Below are positions 40,988 through 51,157 of a stretch of DNA of 64,000 nt, in pieces. The DNA is from Paulinella micropora (taxonomy: Eukaryota; Cercozoa; Imbricatea; Euglyphida; Paulinellidae): the NCBI GenBank assembly GCA_019918135.1, contig WBZZ01006793.1, forward strand, positions 1 through 64,000, read 5' to 3'. Each line of letters begins with the position of its first letter. The stretch's first letter is position 1. Under the pieces are notes generated by a model. It was not told the DNA's origin and searched no databases. It was given only the letters and a program-made list of their open reading frames with translations. The translations under genes and the position numbers were made by a program.

Positions 40988-41222
40988 GTCCTGCCAAGTC
41001 TAACTAAAATCTTGGCAGGACTAGTCTGAACTCTCCTCTTCTCTCCTCTCCCGCATGCGCGGAGGGGGGGGGGGTGCTTCCCCCCGTCTAAGAACAGAGA
41101 GCAGGAGGGACAAAGAGGGGGCGCCCGGACAGGTTTGGGTGTTTTCTGACCTCCCCCCCCCCCCCCCCAAAGCCGCCACAAGGACGGAATAAAGCACAAA
41201 AGAAAACACAGCGGAGAGACAC
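40988..41222. other. Spacer with G and C runs before the MYND gene
   Basis: Contains a G9 run near 41063 and a C17 run near 41153-41168. AATAAA at 41188 lies 30 bp before the next start and could end a transcript from upstream. Confidence 0.4.
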
Positions 41223-41789
41223 ATGGTGTGGTACACAGTGAGGTGCTTCGGGTGTCAGGTCAAGCAAGAACCAGAGCAACCCCGCTTTCTCAAGTGTGGC
41301 AGGTGTCGTTTTGCGACGTACTGCAGCCAGAAGTGCCAGAGAGATAACTGGAAGCAATGCCACAAGGACTGGTGCCGGGAGGGCTCGGGGAACGCGTTGC
41401 AGTTCAAGCGCCTGTCTCGCTTCTTGCGCGCGGTTCGGATAGCAGGAGGACCCTTGCAGCAAGAACTGCTTGCACTCGTACCGCCGGATGACATGGGTGG
41501 TGTGTTGCTAGTGCGTCTGGCTCTGAATGGCACTATGATCCTAAGCTACACATCTCCGGCCGAGCTACGGTTGCCGCTCTATTCAGGCCTGCGTGCCACA
41601 CTGCAGGAGCTCGGGCCTGATACACATTTGTGGTGCACCTTGTACATCGCGGCGCAGCTATCTCCGCCCGCGGGGCAGCCGGCCAAGGAACAAGTGAGAG
41701 TCATGAGGCTTTTCCGCGACCCGCCACCAGCGAAAGCGTTGGGACGAGACCCGCGCGGGGCCCAAGGTGCGCAAGAGCGTGCGTGTTGA
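41223..41789 (+). CDS. MYND zinc-finger protein
   Basis: 188 aa from an ATG in acATGG context. A complete MYND finger occupies residues 8-51, with C8, C11, C25, C28, C34, C38, H47 and C51 in the family spacing (C-x2-C...C-x2-C-x5-C-x3-C-x8-H-x3-C). MYND domains bind short proline-containing peptides and often act in transcription control. The remaining ~135 residues form a folded-looking domain (ELLALVPPDDMGGVLLVRLAL) without a SET domain or other enzymatic motif. It is an intact single gene in a repeat-rich area. MYND proteins are common in giant viruses and in their hosts. Confidence 0.8.
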   Translation: MVWYTVRCFGCQVKQEPEQPRFLKCGRCRFATYCSQKCQRDNWKQCHKDWCREGSGNALQFKRLSRFLRAVRIAGGPLQQELLALVPPDDMGGVLLVRLALNGTMILSYTSPAELRLPLYSGLRATLQELGPDTHLWCTLYIAAQLSPPAGQPAKEQVRVMRLFRDPPPAKALGRDPRGAQGAQERAC

Positions 41790-41964
41790 ACCACCGCCCA
41801 CGCTTGCTCGGAAGTTGTTTTTTTAAAAGTTCAATTCGTAAAGGAATGGCGGGGGGAAAGAGGCCGATGCGGCCCCAGCCGAATTTGGCGCGAAATCTTA
41901 CTGTTTTGCATGGGGCGCGAGAGAGTGCAAAAAAAGAGAATACGCTGAATTAATTAAAAGCTCG

Positions 41965-42255
41965 ACAAAGTCTCGGCCACACTACGAGCTCTGTTACCTC
42001 GTGCTGTACGACGATAAAAGTGCGGCTGGCATGCCCAAAAACTACCCGCTCCTTATGTCTTATTTGGCCGGGGCGGACTGTCAAGGGGCTAGTTCCGCAC
42101 GACCAGACGAATTGAATCGACGGGACTTTCCTCTCGTGCCCAACGCGCACTCAACTAAGAAGTTACATTATGCGGCTTGGCACTGGGAAGAACCCAAGGA
42201 AGGTGCACGTCACACGAAAGGGGGGCCGGTAGGTTTTCCGGGGAAACACACATAA
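41965..42255 (+). pseudogene. Gene fragment bounded by repeat modules
   Basis: The frame reads RPHYELCYLVLYDDKSAAG, MPKNYPLLMSYLAGADCQG and STKKLHYAAWHWEEPK, clearly protein-like. It begins inside the aaagctcgacaaagtc module and ends inside the ttccggggaaac element, with no start of its own. It is probably an internal piece of a larger gene. No family is recognised. Confidence 0.45.
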
Positions 42256-42330
42256 GGTAAATTGCCGACAGGTTTCATTCGAGAAACGGGAAAGAGAAAA
42301 AGTTCAGTTCGCAAAGAAACGTACAGGGAA
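42236..42330 (+). repeat. Copy of the ttccggggaaac element
   Basis: The palindrome ttttccggggaaac is followed by cgacaggtttcattcgagaaac and aaaagttcagttcgc. It is shared with 61645-61742 and, in part, with 40723-40785 and 28236-28298. Confidence 0.7.
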
Positions 42331-42967
42331 GGCGCAGGGGGAAAAGGGGAAGGAGGGGGGGGAGGGAGGGGAATATGAAAAACTTGTCATTTGCGCAAAA
42401 AAAAAGAGAAAATTTTTAATCAAAAGCTCAACAAAGTCTTACACTAGGCACTGAGAACGGGGAGCGCGAGCGGGAAGGGGAAGAGCAGGGGCACGCGAAG
42501 AAAGTATACAATACGCTGAATTAAAGCTCGACAAAGTCGTGCACTTTGCACTGAAAACTAGGAGATTAAGAGGGAAGGGGAAGGGGGGGGGTGCTTAGTG
42601 GAGACATTTCATGTATTTATTTTTTTGTTGTAGCTTCTGCGCCCTTCCCTCTCCTTTCCCCTTGTTCTTTGAGCCCCCCGGGCTCAGGGGGCTCAAGTAG
42701 GAGGGGAGAAAAAAGTGGGGGGCATCCCCCCCCCCCCCCCCCATCTTTCCTCACCTCCTTCTCTCTCCCTTCTTCCCGAAAAGGGGGGAGCGCCCCCCCC
42801 CCTCAGGCCCCCCCCAAAAAAGTTTACCTAGTTTTGCTTCCCCCTATAAAGCCATAAATCAAAGTATTCACTTTGTGAACAGGTACAGGCATGGCCCTGC
42901 TTTTGGCTTTATGGGCCCTGCATCTACCACAAACTCCGTCTAAGTCATCCAAAGAGGGACTTCTCCA
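42331..42967. repeat. Reversed 3' modules and palindrome module
   Basis: Holds two sense-direction copies of the aaagctcgacaaagtc module (42425-42560), a reversed atgtatttattttttt...gcgccc module (42607-42645), the gagccccccgggctc palindrome (42670-42695) and paired G/C runs. No gene is seen before the ATG at 42968. Confidence 0.6.
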
Positions 42968-44916
42968 ATGAGGCGGCGCACTCTCTGGGACCAGACAGCA
43001 TGGGCCCCCGAGCTATCCCTGCGTGCTGCGCCAGCGGGTAGGCCCCGAGAGGAAAAAGCCCGAGAGAAGAAGCTCAAACCCGCACGGCCTCCTCTAGAGC
43101 CAGTCTTAGCTTATGCGCCGTTCTGGACTGAGTCTGCCAGGGAGATGTCCAGGCAGTTACCTCTATGCACAGGGGGCGGCCTGGCCAGAGCGAGCGCAAG
43201 CCGCCTGCCTCTTTCTTTGAGCAGGGCCCTGGGTTACGGTTCCTGGAGCTCGGTCAGAAGGTACGAGCCAGCAACTGAGCAAGGCCCGCAGGAGACCTCC
43301 TGGCAGTCGCGACTTGCACTGATGCTCGCAACTCAGGTCAACGCGCGACGCAACGCAGCCAAGGCAAAAGAGACGCAGAAGGTGCCTAAAAAAAAGTTTA
43401 GTCTCAACAAGAAAGCAAGCAAGACGCCCCCGCTGAAAACATTCACGTGCAGAATCTATCCGAAGACCAAGGATAAGGAAATCAGGCGGGATTGGCTGCG
43501 CAAGGCGTGGCTGTTATTTCGGGCGGTCCATACCACCTGGAATGCGGCGCTGGCCTGGCTGAGAACAGAGGATGAGCGTTTTCCGTGGCCAAGTGAAGAG
43601 GAGCATGAAGATCAAACCATGCAAGCTGTTAGTAAAAAAAGGCGGCGCCAAGAAAAGAAGGAAAAGCCCGGCAAGCACAAAAGACTAAAAAAGGAAGAGA
43701 AGCCGGCTGAGAAAGACAAGGAAGAGAAAGAGGAGACGCCCGAGGAGATCAAGGCCAGGAAAGCAAAGGAACGTCAAGAACAAAAGGAGCGCAGAGAGAA
43801 AAGAAGGGCCGAGATGGGCGGTAGAATGCGCTTCTTGGGCGACTTCGATCTAGATACTCTGCGCCTGCGGTTTGTGAAAGAAGGTAGCGAATTTGTGCGA
43901 GCCAGACCGTGGCTTCTCAACGTGCCCTACGACATCCGCGAAGTGGCCATCCGGGATCTGCAAGCGGCGAGAGCCTCTGCCATCTCAAATCTTAGCCAGA
44001 AGGGCAAGTTCTTTCACTGGAAAAGAGTGAAATTCCGCAAGTGGGGAGAGCGCAGGTCTACGATCGCGATCTCGCACACAGTCTGGGGGCGCCAGCGGGG
44101 CTTCTTTGCAGGCTTTCTGGGGCCTGACTCGGTTGCATCCAAGGATTGGAGAAAACAAGAGCGTAGGCTGGGGGCAGGAAGCTTGAAATCAAGTACGATG
44201 TGCGCCTGAGGGTCGATATCCTAGGTAAATGGTACTTACACGTACCGGTAGAGCTAGAGCAGCGGCAGCGCGATTTCGCGGAGCCTGACTCAAATCGTGT
44301 AGTAAGCATCGATCCGGGCGTGCGGAGCTTTCTTACCATGTACCACGCGGACTCGGGCGCGATAACCGAATGGGGTCGCGGGTCCATTGCACGCGTGTAC
44401 CGTCTGCAGAAACACATCGACAATCTGCTAAGCAAGGTTGGGCTACTGGCTAAGGACAGCAGCAAAAAGCGCAACCGCTGGCGCTTACGGCGCGTTATTA
44501 CTCGAGTGCGTGATAAGATCTACAACATGGTCCAAGACGTGCACAAGAAAGCCGCTAGATGGCTGCTCGATAACCACGACTACGTTGTGCTACCTTGGTT
44601 CGGAGCGTCGGGCATGGTGAAGGGCAAAGAGATCTCACGGGAAACGAAGCGCAAGCTGCTTGCCTGGCGACATGCCGATTTCCGCAAGCGCTTGCTGAAC
44701 CTGCAGCGAGAGTATGTAGGTAAATGCAAAGTGCTGATCTGCAACGAGGAGTTCACCACACAAGCTTGTACACAATGTGGGGCGCTATGGAGGGACATCA
44801 AAGCCGCCAAAACGTACAACTGCCAGTGGTGCGCTCTGCAGCACGGACGCGACATGAACGCCAGTCGCAACATCCTTGTAAGACTGTTGGCCTTGGGTCA
44901 GCAGGATTTATATTAG
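42968..44916 (+). CDS. Fanzor/TnpB-like RNA-guided nuclease, split by a -1 frameshift
   Basis: Two frames (42968-44209; then open from 44167 to 44916) form one ~640-aa protein of the TnpB/Fanzor family, nucleases guided by an RNA from their own 3' end. The N-terminal half has CRIYPKTKDKE and WLLFRAVHTTWNAAL, typical of the family start, then a Lys/Glu-rich insert (~43600-43815) that may be a nuclear-localisation signal. VPYDIREVAIRDLQAAR follows. The second frame has the RuvC residues D (VSIDPGVRSF, 44311), E (NEEFTTQAC, ~44749) and D (HGRDMNASRN, 44851). A zinc ribbon (CTQC...CQWC) lies between E and the last D. All catalytic positions are intact. The join lies near a G5 run at 44170-44174. 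Its size exceeds bacterial TnpB and fits Fanzor. Confidence 0.85.
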
Positions 44917-44939
44917 TTTGTTTAGGCTGTAGACCTCGC

Positions 44940-44968
44940 ACCAAAACCGATCTCAGGTCAGTTTTGGT
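44940..44968 (+). ncRNA. Hairpin just 3' of the TnpB-like gene (possible guide-RNA scaffold)
   Basis: The segment ccaaaac-(12 nt)-gttttgg forms a perfect 7-bp stem 25 bp after the stop codon. In TnpB and Fanzor systems the guide RNA comes from the 3' end of the gene and its flank, and ends at the element's right end. The hairpin could be part of such an RNA or a terminator. This is inference. Confidence 0.35.
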
Positions 44969-45076
44969 TGCTTTGCTTCGATCGGGGCCTCTGAGGAGAG
45001 AGGGGGATGTGCCGCGTGCTGCCCTTTCTCTCTCCCAGCTGTAGGAATCTCTGAGGGGGTTCACCTCCTCAAGATT

Positions 45077-45391
45077 TCAATCCGATCCGGCCTTAATAGT
45101 CTCGGAATCTTTTCCATCGTCTGACCTCTCGCCATAGAACCGAAAGCGTTCGATGGCCGTCTTCTTCGCTATGTTGTCCATCCATTTTTTTGAAATTTCT
45201 TTGCAAGCGTCTAATTTTTCTAATTCATCCTGCATCTCACCCCTAAATTTTTGAATTTCCAGACTAAGCATGCCCTTAAGTCGACCCTTGTCAAAGTCAG
45301 GGTTTGTCTGTTTGTAGTTCTTAAACCAATCTCGAAGAAATTGCTTTTCAAGACATTCTGAATTTAATAAAAAAAAAGGCACGCGCGGCAC
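45077..45391 (-). pseudogene. C-terminal helical fragment
   Basis: Up to 104 aa without a credible start: the first codons translate the ttattaaattcag repeat module. The body reads LEKQFLRDWFKNYKQTN, MLSLEIQKFRGEMQDELEKL and KKWMDNIAKKTAIERF, a charged helical, probably coiled-coil sequence. The 5' part of the gene appears replaced by the repeat. Confidence 0.4.
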
Positions 45392-45678
45392 ACGTGCTTG
45401 GATGTACCTCCATGTCTGATTTTTGTCCCCCCATTCTTTTGTCTGTGCACGCTCGTCTCTGGCCCTACTTTCTTTCCGGAAAATAAAAGTGTGATGGAGA
45501 GGAGGGGGGGGGAGGGCTGGGAAAAGCTGGGGGGTGCCCCTGCCTCGATTGGCTCATTTTTCTACCAATTGGCCCTGCCCATGCTCGCCAGGGTGCCCCC
45601 CAACGTCCTTGTTCTTGGTCGAAGGCACGGGACTACATTGGTCCTCCTCGTACGTACAAGCCCCGGCCCCGCCGCGAG

Positions 45679-46017
45679 TTGCGAGATGCCTGGGTGCCCC
45701 TTTTAGCGTCGGCGCTCACGCTCTACCACGTGTTTGTTGGCTGTGCCATGCGTTGGCAGGCGAGCAGGTGGCTCGACGCCAGGCGCGCCGAGGGCGGCGT
45801 ACGACATCGTCTACACAATATTGCCACCGCCCGCGCCGCTGGGTTTTACATGGACATAGGCTCTGTGCTGGTTCGCGTGCTGCTGTGTTTGGCGCTCGCG
45901 GCTGCCTGGAGCTCCCGGAGACCCGCCCAAGTGCAGAGCGAGCTGAACCGCATCCTGCCGAACCGTGACGCGGCCGAGCAGGTTAAGCAAGTACCTGCAG
46001 CTATAAGCGTCCGCTAA
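45679..46017 (+). CDS. Small membrane-associated protein, start uncertain
   Basis: 112 codons from a TTG; the frame is open further upstream without an ATG, so the true start is unknown. It has two hydrophobic segments (WVPLLASALTLYHVFVGCA and SVLVRVLLCLALAAAW) separated by an Arg-rich loop. The tail is polar (QSELNRILPNRDAAEQ) and ends right at an R-family module, so the 3' end may also be repeat-derived. Confidence 0.4.
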   Translation: MRDAWVPLLASALTLYHVFVGCAMRWQASRWLDARRAEGGVRHRLHNIATARAAGFYMDIGSVLVRVLLCLALAAAWSSRRPAQVQSELNRILPNRDAAEQVKQVPAAISVR

Positions 46018-48764
46018 TTAATTCGGCGTATTCTTTTTCGCACTCTCTTAGCGCGCGAGCAGAGCACAGACGGTGCCGACCAGGGTTCTAACATAGGCTA
46101 CCGCAGCAACATGACGTGGGCCGGATGCTGCGGCAGCCTGAAGGTGCCGTTGCAAGTGTCAAGTGTAATGCCTTGTCGCCTCCTTCCCTGCCTTTTCCCT
46201 CTGCACGCGCTCTGAGGAGGGACGAGGGGGAGAGGGGGATAGCAGGGGACAGGGGGGAAAGAAAGAGGGGCGAGAGGGGAGACGGGGGGAAGCACATCCC
46301 GTTCCCTTCTTCCTCCCTTCCTTTTCCTCCCTCCCCCTTTCTTCCTCCCCCCATCTGCTCCCTTTGTTGTCGGGCAAAAAAAAATGTTCTTTATTCTTTT
46401 CATATTTGTCTGAGCTTGCGCACGGTGGCCGAGCCATGGCACGGACAGGACGCCGTCGGGTAGTGAGGCCCTTGTCCTCCTGGCACATTGACCACCGCCC
46501 ATCAATCGCCGCAGGGTCGTGCTGGAGCACGGTGCTACGCTCCTAGTTTTCAGTGCCCAAGTGTACGACCGTCGAGCTTTAATTCAGCGTCGATTCTCTC
46601 CATCTCCTAATTCTCAGTGCCAAGATTAAGACTTTGTCATGGATCTTTTTAATTTTTTTGTACACCGGCAAAGCGCGCCCCTGCCCTCCCTTTTCCGGCC
46701 CCCTTCTTTTCCCCTTCCTCTTCCCCCCTTCCTCTTTGTCCCGTCTGTTCCCTTTGTTGTGGGCAAATTTTTTTTCTTCCTCTTTTCATATTCCCGCGGA
46801 TCTTGCGCACGGTGGCCAAGCCATGGCACGAACAGGATGCCGTCGGGGCCTTTGTCTTCCTATTACATTGACCACCGCCCATTCATTCGCCACAGGGTCG
46901 TGCTGGAGCACGGTGCCCTGCTCCTAGTTTTTAGTGCCCAAATGTAAGACCGTCGAGCTTTAATTCAGCGCATTCTTTTTCGCACTTTCTTGGCGTCCCT
47001 ACCCTCCCCCTTCCCTCCCGCTCCCGACTCCCCTGCTCCTTGAGCCCCCCCCGGGCTCAGGGGGCTCAGAGGGAGGGAAGAAAGAAAGGGGTAGGGGGGG
47101 GGCGCCCCCCCCCCCCCCCATCGGTGGGCTCCAAAAAATTTTTACTTATTTTTGCACCCCGCTCTGAGGAGGGAGGGGGGATGTGCCGCGTGCTGCCCTT
47201 TCTCTCTTTCCAGCTCCCTGCCGGTCTCTGGGGGGTTTGCCTTCCTAGATTTCAATCCAATCCGGCTCGTGCGAGCCAGCGTCCTCCGCGTGTTCGTTAT
47301 ATTTTTGAACTGTCTTGGGGGCCTGGCTGGCAATCGGCTCCACACCAACCCTGGCCTGCTTCTGTCGGGAACAAAGTTCTCTAGTGATACCATCATGAAT
47401 CGCACGTTTGTATCTTCTTTTGCCCGGGCGCCAAGACACATGATAAGCTAACTCTTGTTCTAAGCGTTCAACGGTGGCCTGCTGTTGCGCAACTTCGGGG
47501 GCCAGGCTATTCACCGCGTCGGTCACCGCAGCGCATAGTTCCCTTGCAGCAAGCCACGACGTTCGCGCCTGTGTAGCTGGCTTCAAACAGCTGGTCTCCG
47601 ACACCGGAGTCCATGGCTGCTCTCCGGTTTGCGTTCCCCTGCTTTTTTTTCCACCGACTGCTGTTTTTTTTTAGCCTATCAAGCCTTAAAATAGTCTCCC
47701 CCTCTTTTTGCGTGTGTGCCTGGAGGCCAGTGGGGAGGCAACCCTTTTGCCCCTAGGACATTGACCACCGCCCATCCATCCGCCGTGGGTTCGTGTTGGA
47801 GCACGGTGCGCAGAATCTGCGGAAATAGGAAGAATATAAAAAGTGGAAAAGAAAATTTTTTTGGAACGCGTTTGCACGCGCAAACAAGGGACGAGGGGAG
47901 GGGGCGGGGGAGAAAGCACACCCCACCCCTCCCTGTACACGTTCTCAGACGGGGGGGGGGGGTGTGCAAGACAGATCGTGCCTCTTCTCTCCCCTCTACT
48001 CCCTTCCCCCCCTGAGCCCGGGGGGCTCAAAGAGCAGGGGGGGGGGAGGGGAAGGGCGTAGAAGCTGCAAACACTAACCCCCCTCCCCCGTGCCGGGCGT
48101 CCTCCCCCCTCCTCTCTTCCCGACGGGGGGAGGATGACGGAAAGAAAGACAGATTGATCCTCACCGGCCCCTTCCCTTCCTCTCTTAGTTTTCAGTGCCA
48201 AAGATTAAAACTTTGTCAAGGATTTCTTTCTATTATTTTTTTTAATATTCTTAGCGCGCGCCCCCCCCTCCCTCTTTTCATATTTTTCTGACCTTGCGCA
48301 CGGTGGACGAGCTATGGCATGGACAGGGCGCCGTCAAGCTTTAATTCAGCGTATTCTTTTTCGTACTCTCTTGGCGCGCAAGCAGAGCACATACGGTGCC
48401 GGCCGGGGTTCTAACATAGGCTTCTAATAATGTGAAGTGGGCCGGATGCTGCGGCAGCCTGAGGGTGCCGTTGCAAGTGTCAAGTGTAAGACTTTGTCGA
48501 GTTTTAATCCAGCGTAGAATTTTCTTGCACTTTCTTGGCGCCCCACTCCCCCTGTCCCTTCCTTTTCCTTCTCCCTCTCTTGCTCTCAGTGCCAAGATTA
48601 AAACCTTGTCAGGGATCTTTTTTCGCGTGATTTTTGTATACCGGCGAAGCGCGCCCCTCCCCTGCCTCTTCTTCTCTCCCCTCTACTCCTTCCCACCCCC
48701 TGAGCCCGGGGGGCTCAAAGAGCAAGGAGCAGAATTGCAACAAAACTAAGTTGATTCCACTAAG
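46018..48764. repeat. R-family repeat block
   Basis: R cores at 46412, 46800 and 48290. The agcagagcacagacggtgcc module occurs at 46058 and 48378, palindrome modules at 47040-47290 and 48000-48030, and the opposed ttgcacgcgcaaacaagg element at 47810-47900. The only gene-like content is the coiled-coil remnant at 47245-47640. Confidence 0.75.
47245..47640 (-). pseudogene. Coiled-coil gene remnant
   Basis: Protein-like sequence includes DAVNSLAPEVAQQQATVERL and EQELAYHVSWRPGKRRYKRA, then HDGITRELCSRQKQARVGV. The true start appears to be an ATG near 47613 (MDSGVGDQLFEASYTGANVV), one frame change upstream. Sister fragments lie at 36148-36366 and about 21510-21600. The C-terminal side merges with a palindrome module. 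Confidence 0.45.
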
Positions 48765-49790
48765 CTTTCCCGGGGAAACAGTCGTAAGCGCCAATTTGGC
48801 GCCAAAATCTACTTGCGCAAAAAAAACATCACACACAGACGCTCGGCTGGGCCGCCGTGAGGAAGACGTCCTCCCCCTCCCTCTCACTCTCGTCGCCCCT
48901 CTCACTTTCGTCGCCCCTCTCACCTTCGTCGCCCCTCTCACCTTTGTCGCCCCGCTCCCCTTTGCTCTGTACCTCCCTGCCTCTAGGGAAGGTGAGAGGG
49001 CCGAAAAACATTTTCGTGCGAGTAAAAGGCGTACCGTTTCTCCCCGCGGGAAAATGTCCGATTTCTCTGCTAGCCTCCGGAACGGCCCCTGCTAAATTTG
49101 GCGCCAAATTGCGCCGTCCGGAGGTAGGGTGCGTGATACGGTTGAAAAAGGCAGTACGTCTTGGCCTTCCCGGGAAAACAGCCGTAAGGGCCAAATTGGC
49201 GCCAAAATCTACTCGCGCAAAAAAAAAATCACACACAGACGCTCGGCTGGGCCGCCGTGAGGAAGACGTCCTCCCCCTCCCTCTCACTTTCGTCGCCCCT
49301 CTCACCTTCGTCGCCCCTCTCACCTTTGTCGCCCCTCTCACCTTTGTCGCCCCTCTCACCTTCATCGCCCCTCTCGCCTTTGTCGCCCCGCTCCCCTTTG
49401 CTCTGTACCTCCCTGCATCTAGGGAAGGTGAGAGGGCCGAAAAACATTTTCGTGCGAGTAAAAGGCGTACCGTTTCTCCCCGCGGGAAAACGTCCGATTT
49501 CTCTGCTAGCCTCCGGAACGGCCCCTGCTAAATTTGGCGCCAAATTGCGCAGTCCGGAGGTAGTGTGCGTGATACGGTTGAAAAAGGCAGTACGTCTTAG
49601 CTTTCCCGGGGAAACAGCTGTAAGCGCCAAATTGGCGCCAAAATCTACTTGCGCAAAAAAAACATCACACACAGACGCTCGGCTGGGCCGCCGTGAGGAA
49701 GACCTGTTGTAGCCCTCCCTCTCACTCTCGTCGCCCCTCTCACCTTCGTCGCCCCTCTCACCTTTGTCCTCTGCTTGTTCCTCCTCTTCT
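48765..49790 (+). repeat. H-element tandem array (three units), origin-like
   Basis: Two full units and one partial unit of about 400 bp. Each unit has, in order: a tttcccggggaaa palindrome; gcgccaaattggcgccaaa-type overlapping dyads; an A-run; an array of 18-bp units (cctctcacyttygtcgcc; about 4, 6 and 3 copies); a ccgaaaaacattttcg block; ctccccgcgggaaa; a second tttggcgccaaa dyad; and a tccggaggta boundary. The dyads match the E2F consensus TTTSSCGC/GCGSSAAA. Dyads plus iterated short repeats are typical of viral replication origins or enhancers; the role here is inferred. Confidence 0.7.
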
Positions 49791-50290
49791 CCCCTCGTCC
49801 CTTGTTTGCGCGTGCAAACGCGTTCCAAAAAAATTGTTGCTTTCCACTTTTCATATTCCTGCAGATATTTCCGCATATCCTTGTAGAGGGGAGAGGCAGG
49901 GAAGGAGGAGCAGGGGCGCGCCAAGAAAAATGTAAGTTACGCTGAATTAAAGCTCGACGGTGTCCTGTCCGTGCCATAGCTCGGCCACCGTGCGCAAGAC
50001 CTGCGGAAATATGAAAAGAAGATAAGATTTTTTTGTTTGCTTGACAACAAAAAAAACAGACGAGGGGAAGAAGGGGGGAGGGAGTAGAGGGGATAGAGGA
50101 AGAGGGGTAGGGGCGCGCTTCGCTTGTGTACACGAAGAAATTAATAAAAAAATCTCTAACAAAGTTTTAATCTTGACACTGAGAACCAAGAGAGGGAGCG
50201 GGAAAGGGAAAGGGACGCGCCAAGAAAGTGCGAAAAAGAATACGCTGAATCAAAGCCCGACGGCCTTACACTTAGGCACTGTAAACCAGG
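49791..50290. repeat. R-family modules in the opposite orientation
   Basis: Here the modules run in the sense direction of the RING-like core (core near 49975). They include AATAAA inside ttaataaaaaaatc at 50140, followed by aaagttttaatcttg, which shows that the short T-rich modules elsewhere are reversed 3'-end sequences with polyadenylation signals. Confidence 0.65.
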
Positions 50291-50296
50291 AGAGGC

Positions 50297-50460
50297 ACGA
50301 GCTTTCAATGCGCCCGGGCGCTGCACCAGCTGGGCGAGCTACCCGCCTGCTCGGTTCGGGGCATACTTACTCTGGACCTGCGAGGCACTAGGCTGGACCT
50401 GGATCAGCTGGCACAGTTGCAAACGTGGGGCGGGGCCACCTGCCTGTTTGACATGCCCCC
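50297..50460 (+). pseudogene. 3' fragment of the LRR gene family
   Basis: Matches 19383-19545 of the 18-kb LRR gene (ctttcaatgcgccc..., LTLDLRGTRLDLDQLAQLQT). It has some substitutions and is joined to an R module on its left. It ends in CLFDMP instead of CFFDLP. Confidence 0.7.
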
Positions 50461-50471
50461 GGCGAGACGCT

Positions 50472-50810
50472 CTACGGGTAGCGAAGGAGAAGCTCACAAC
50501 ACCAAGCAGTGCTTCTGGGCAGTTTTAGCTCAGGCTGTGCTAAAGATTGCTCGTTCGAAAATTCTAAGATCAATTTTTTGCACGTAAAGCTTTCTGCCAC
50601 AATAAATTTGCTCAGATTTGTGCAACCACTAACCCTAACCTTGACTTCGCCCTGGATCTTCCAACCTGAGAGCAAGGTCAATTTTTTTAAGATAGTTAGG
50701 TCACTTAAGAGCAGCACCGCCGTCTTGCACGCAAGTTTCTCTGGTAAGGTAATCTGGCGTATTATTGTATTAAACAAACCGGCTCGTCGGGTTAGTAATA
50801 AACTAAGCAA
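50472..50810 (-). CDS. LRR-like beta-rich fragment
   Basis: 112 aa. The middle (AVLLLSDLTILKKLTLLSG, VKVRVSGCTNLSKFIVAES, CKKLILEFSNEQSL) has the spacing of short leucine-rich strands. There is no clear start or end motif, and the 5' side abuts a taaactaagca sequence near the R module. It may be an independent small LRR gene or a remnant. Confidence 0.35.
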   Translation of the reverse strand: MLSLLLTRRAGLFNTIIRQITLPEKLACKTAVLLLSDLTILKKLTLLSGWKIQGEVKVRVSGCTNLSKFIVAESFTCKKLILEFSNEQSLAQPELKLPRSTAWCCELLLRYP

Positions 50811-50871
50811 AAATTTTAATATCTTGCAAGCCTTACGCTTGGAAGTGAGGACTAGGAGAGAAAAGGGGGCG

Positions 50872-51030
50872 CTGTGGCGGATGAACGGCGGTGTTCAATA
50901 TGCCAGGAGGACAAGAGCCTCACTACCCGTGAGGCGTCCTGTCCGTGCCATTGCTTGGCTACCCGTGCGCAAGGTCAGAAAAATATGCAAAATGTGAAAA
51001 GAAGAAAAGAAGGTTTTTGCCCGACAACAA
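50872..51030 (+). pseudogene. Best-preserved copy of the RING-like R core, sense strand
   Basis: Unlike the other copies, this one reads in one open frame: MADERRCSICQEDKSLTT, REASCPCHCLATRAQGQ and then a Lys-rich stretch. The spacing C-x2-C-x11-C-x-C-H resembles the first half of a RING or related zinc finger. It is joined in frame, through a short shared caagg, to a decayed TnpB copy. It suggests what the ~30 degenerate copies descend from. Confidence 0.6.
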
Positions 51031-51094
51031 GGATAAGGAAGCTAGACGAGCTTCAAGTTGGCTGCGTAAGGCCTGGCTGGTATTTCGGGCAGTT

Positions 51095-51157
51095 CCCGGG
51101 GGGGCATGCCCCCCGCGCCCCCCCCTTATGCCTCTCCAGCCCGCGCAAGCGGGGTGG
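51095..51157. repeat. Double-hairpin GC element, copy 1
   Basis: Two adjacent inverted repeats: gggggggcatgcccccc, then after a C run and cctctccag, cccgcgcaagcggg. It sits exactly where 43529-43797 of the intact gene is missing. Confidence 0.7.
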
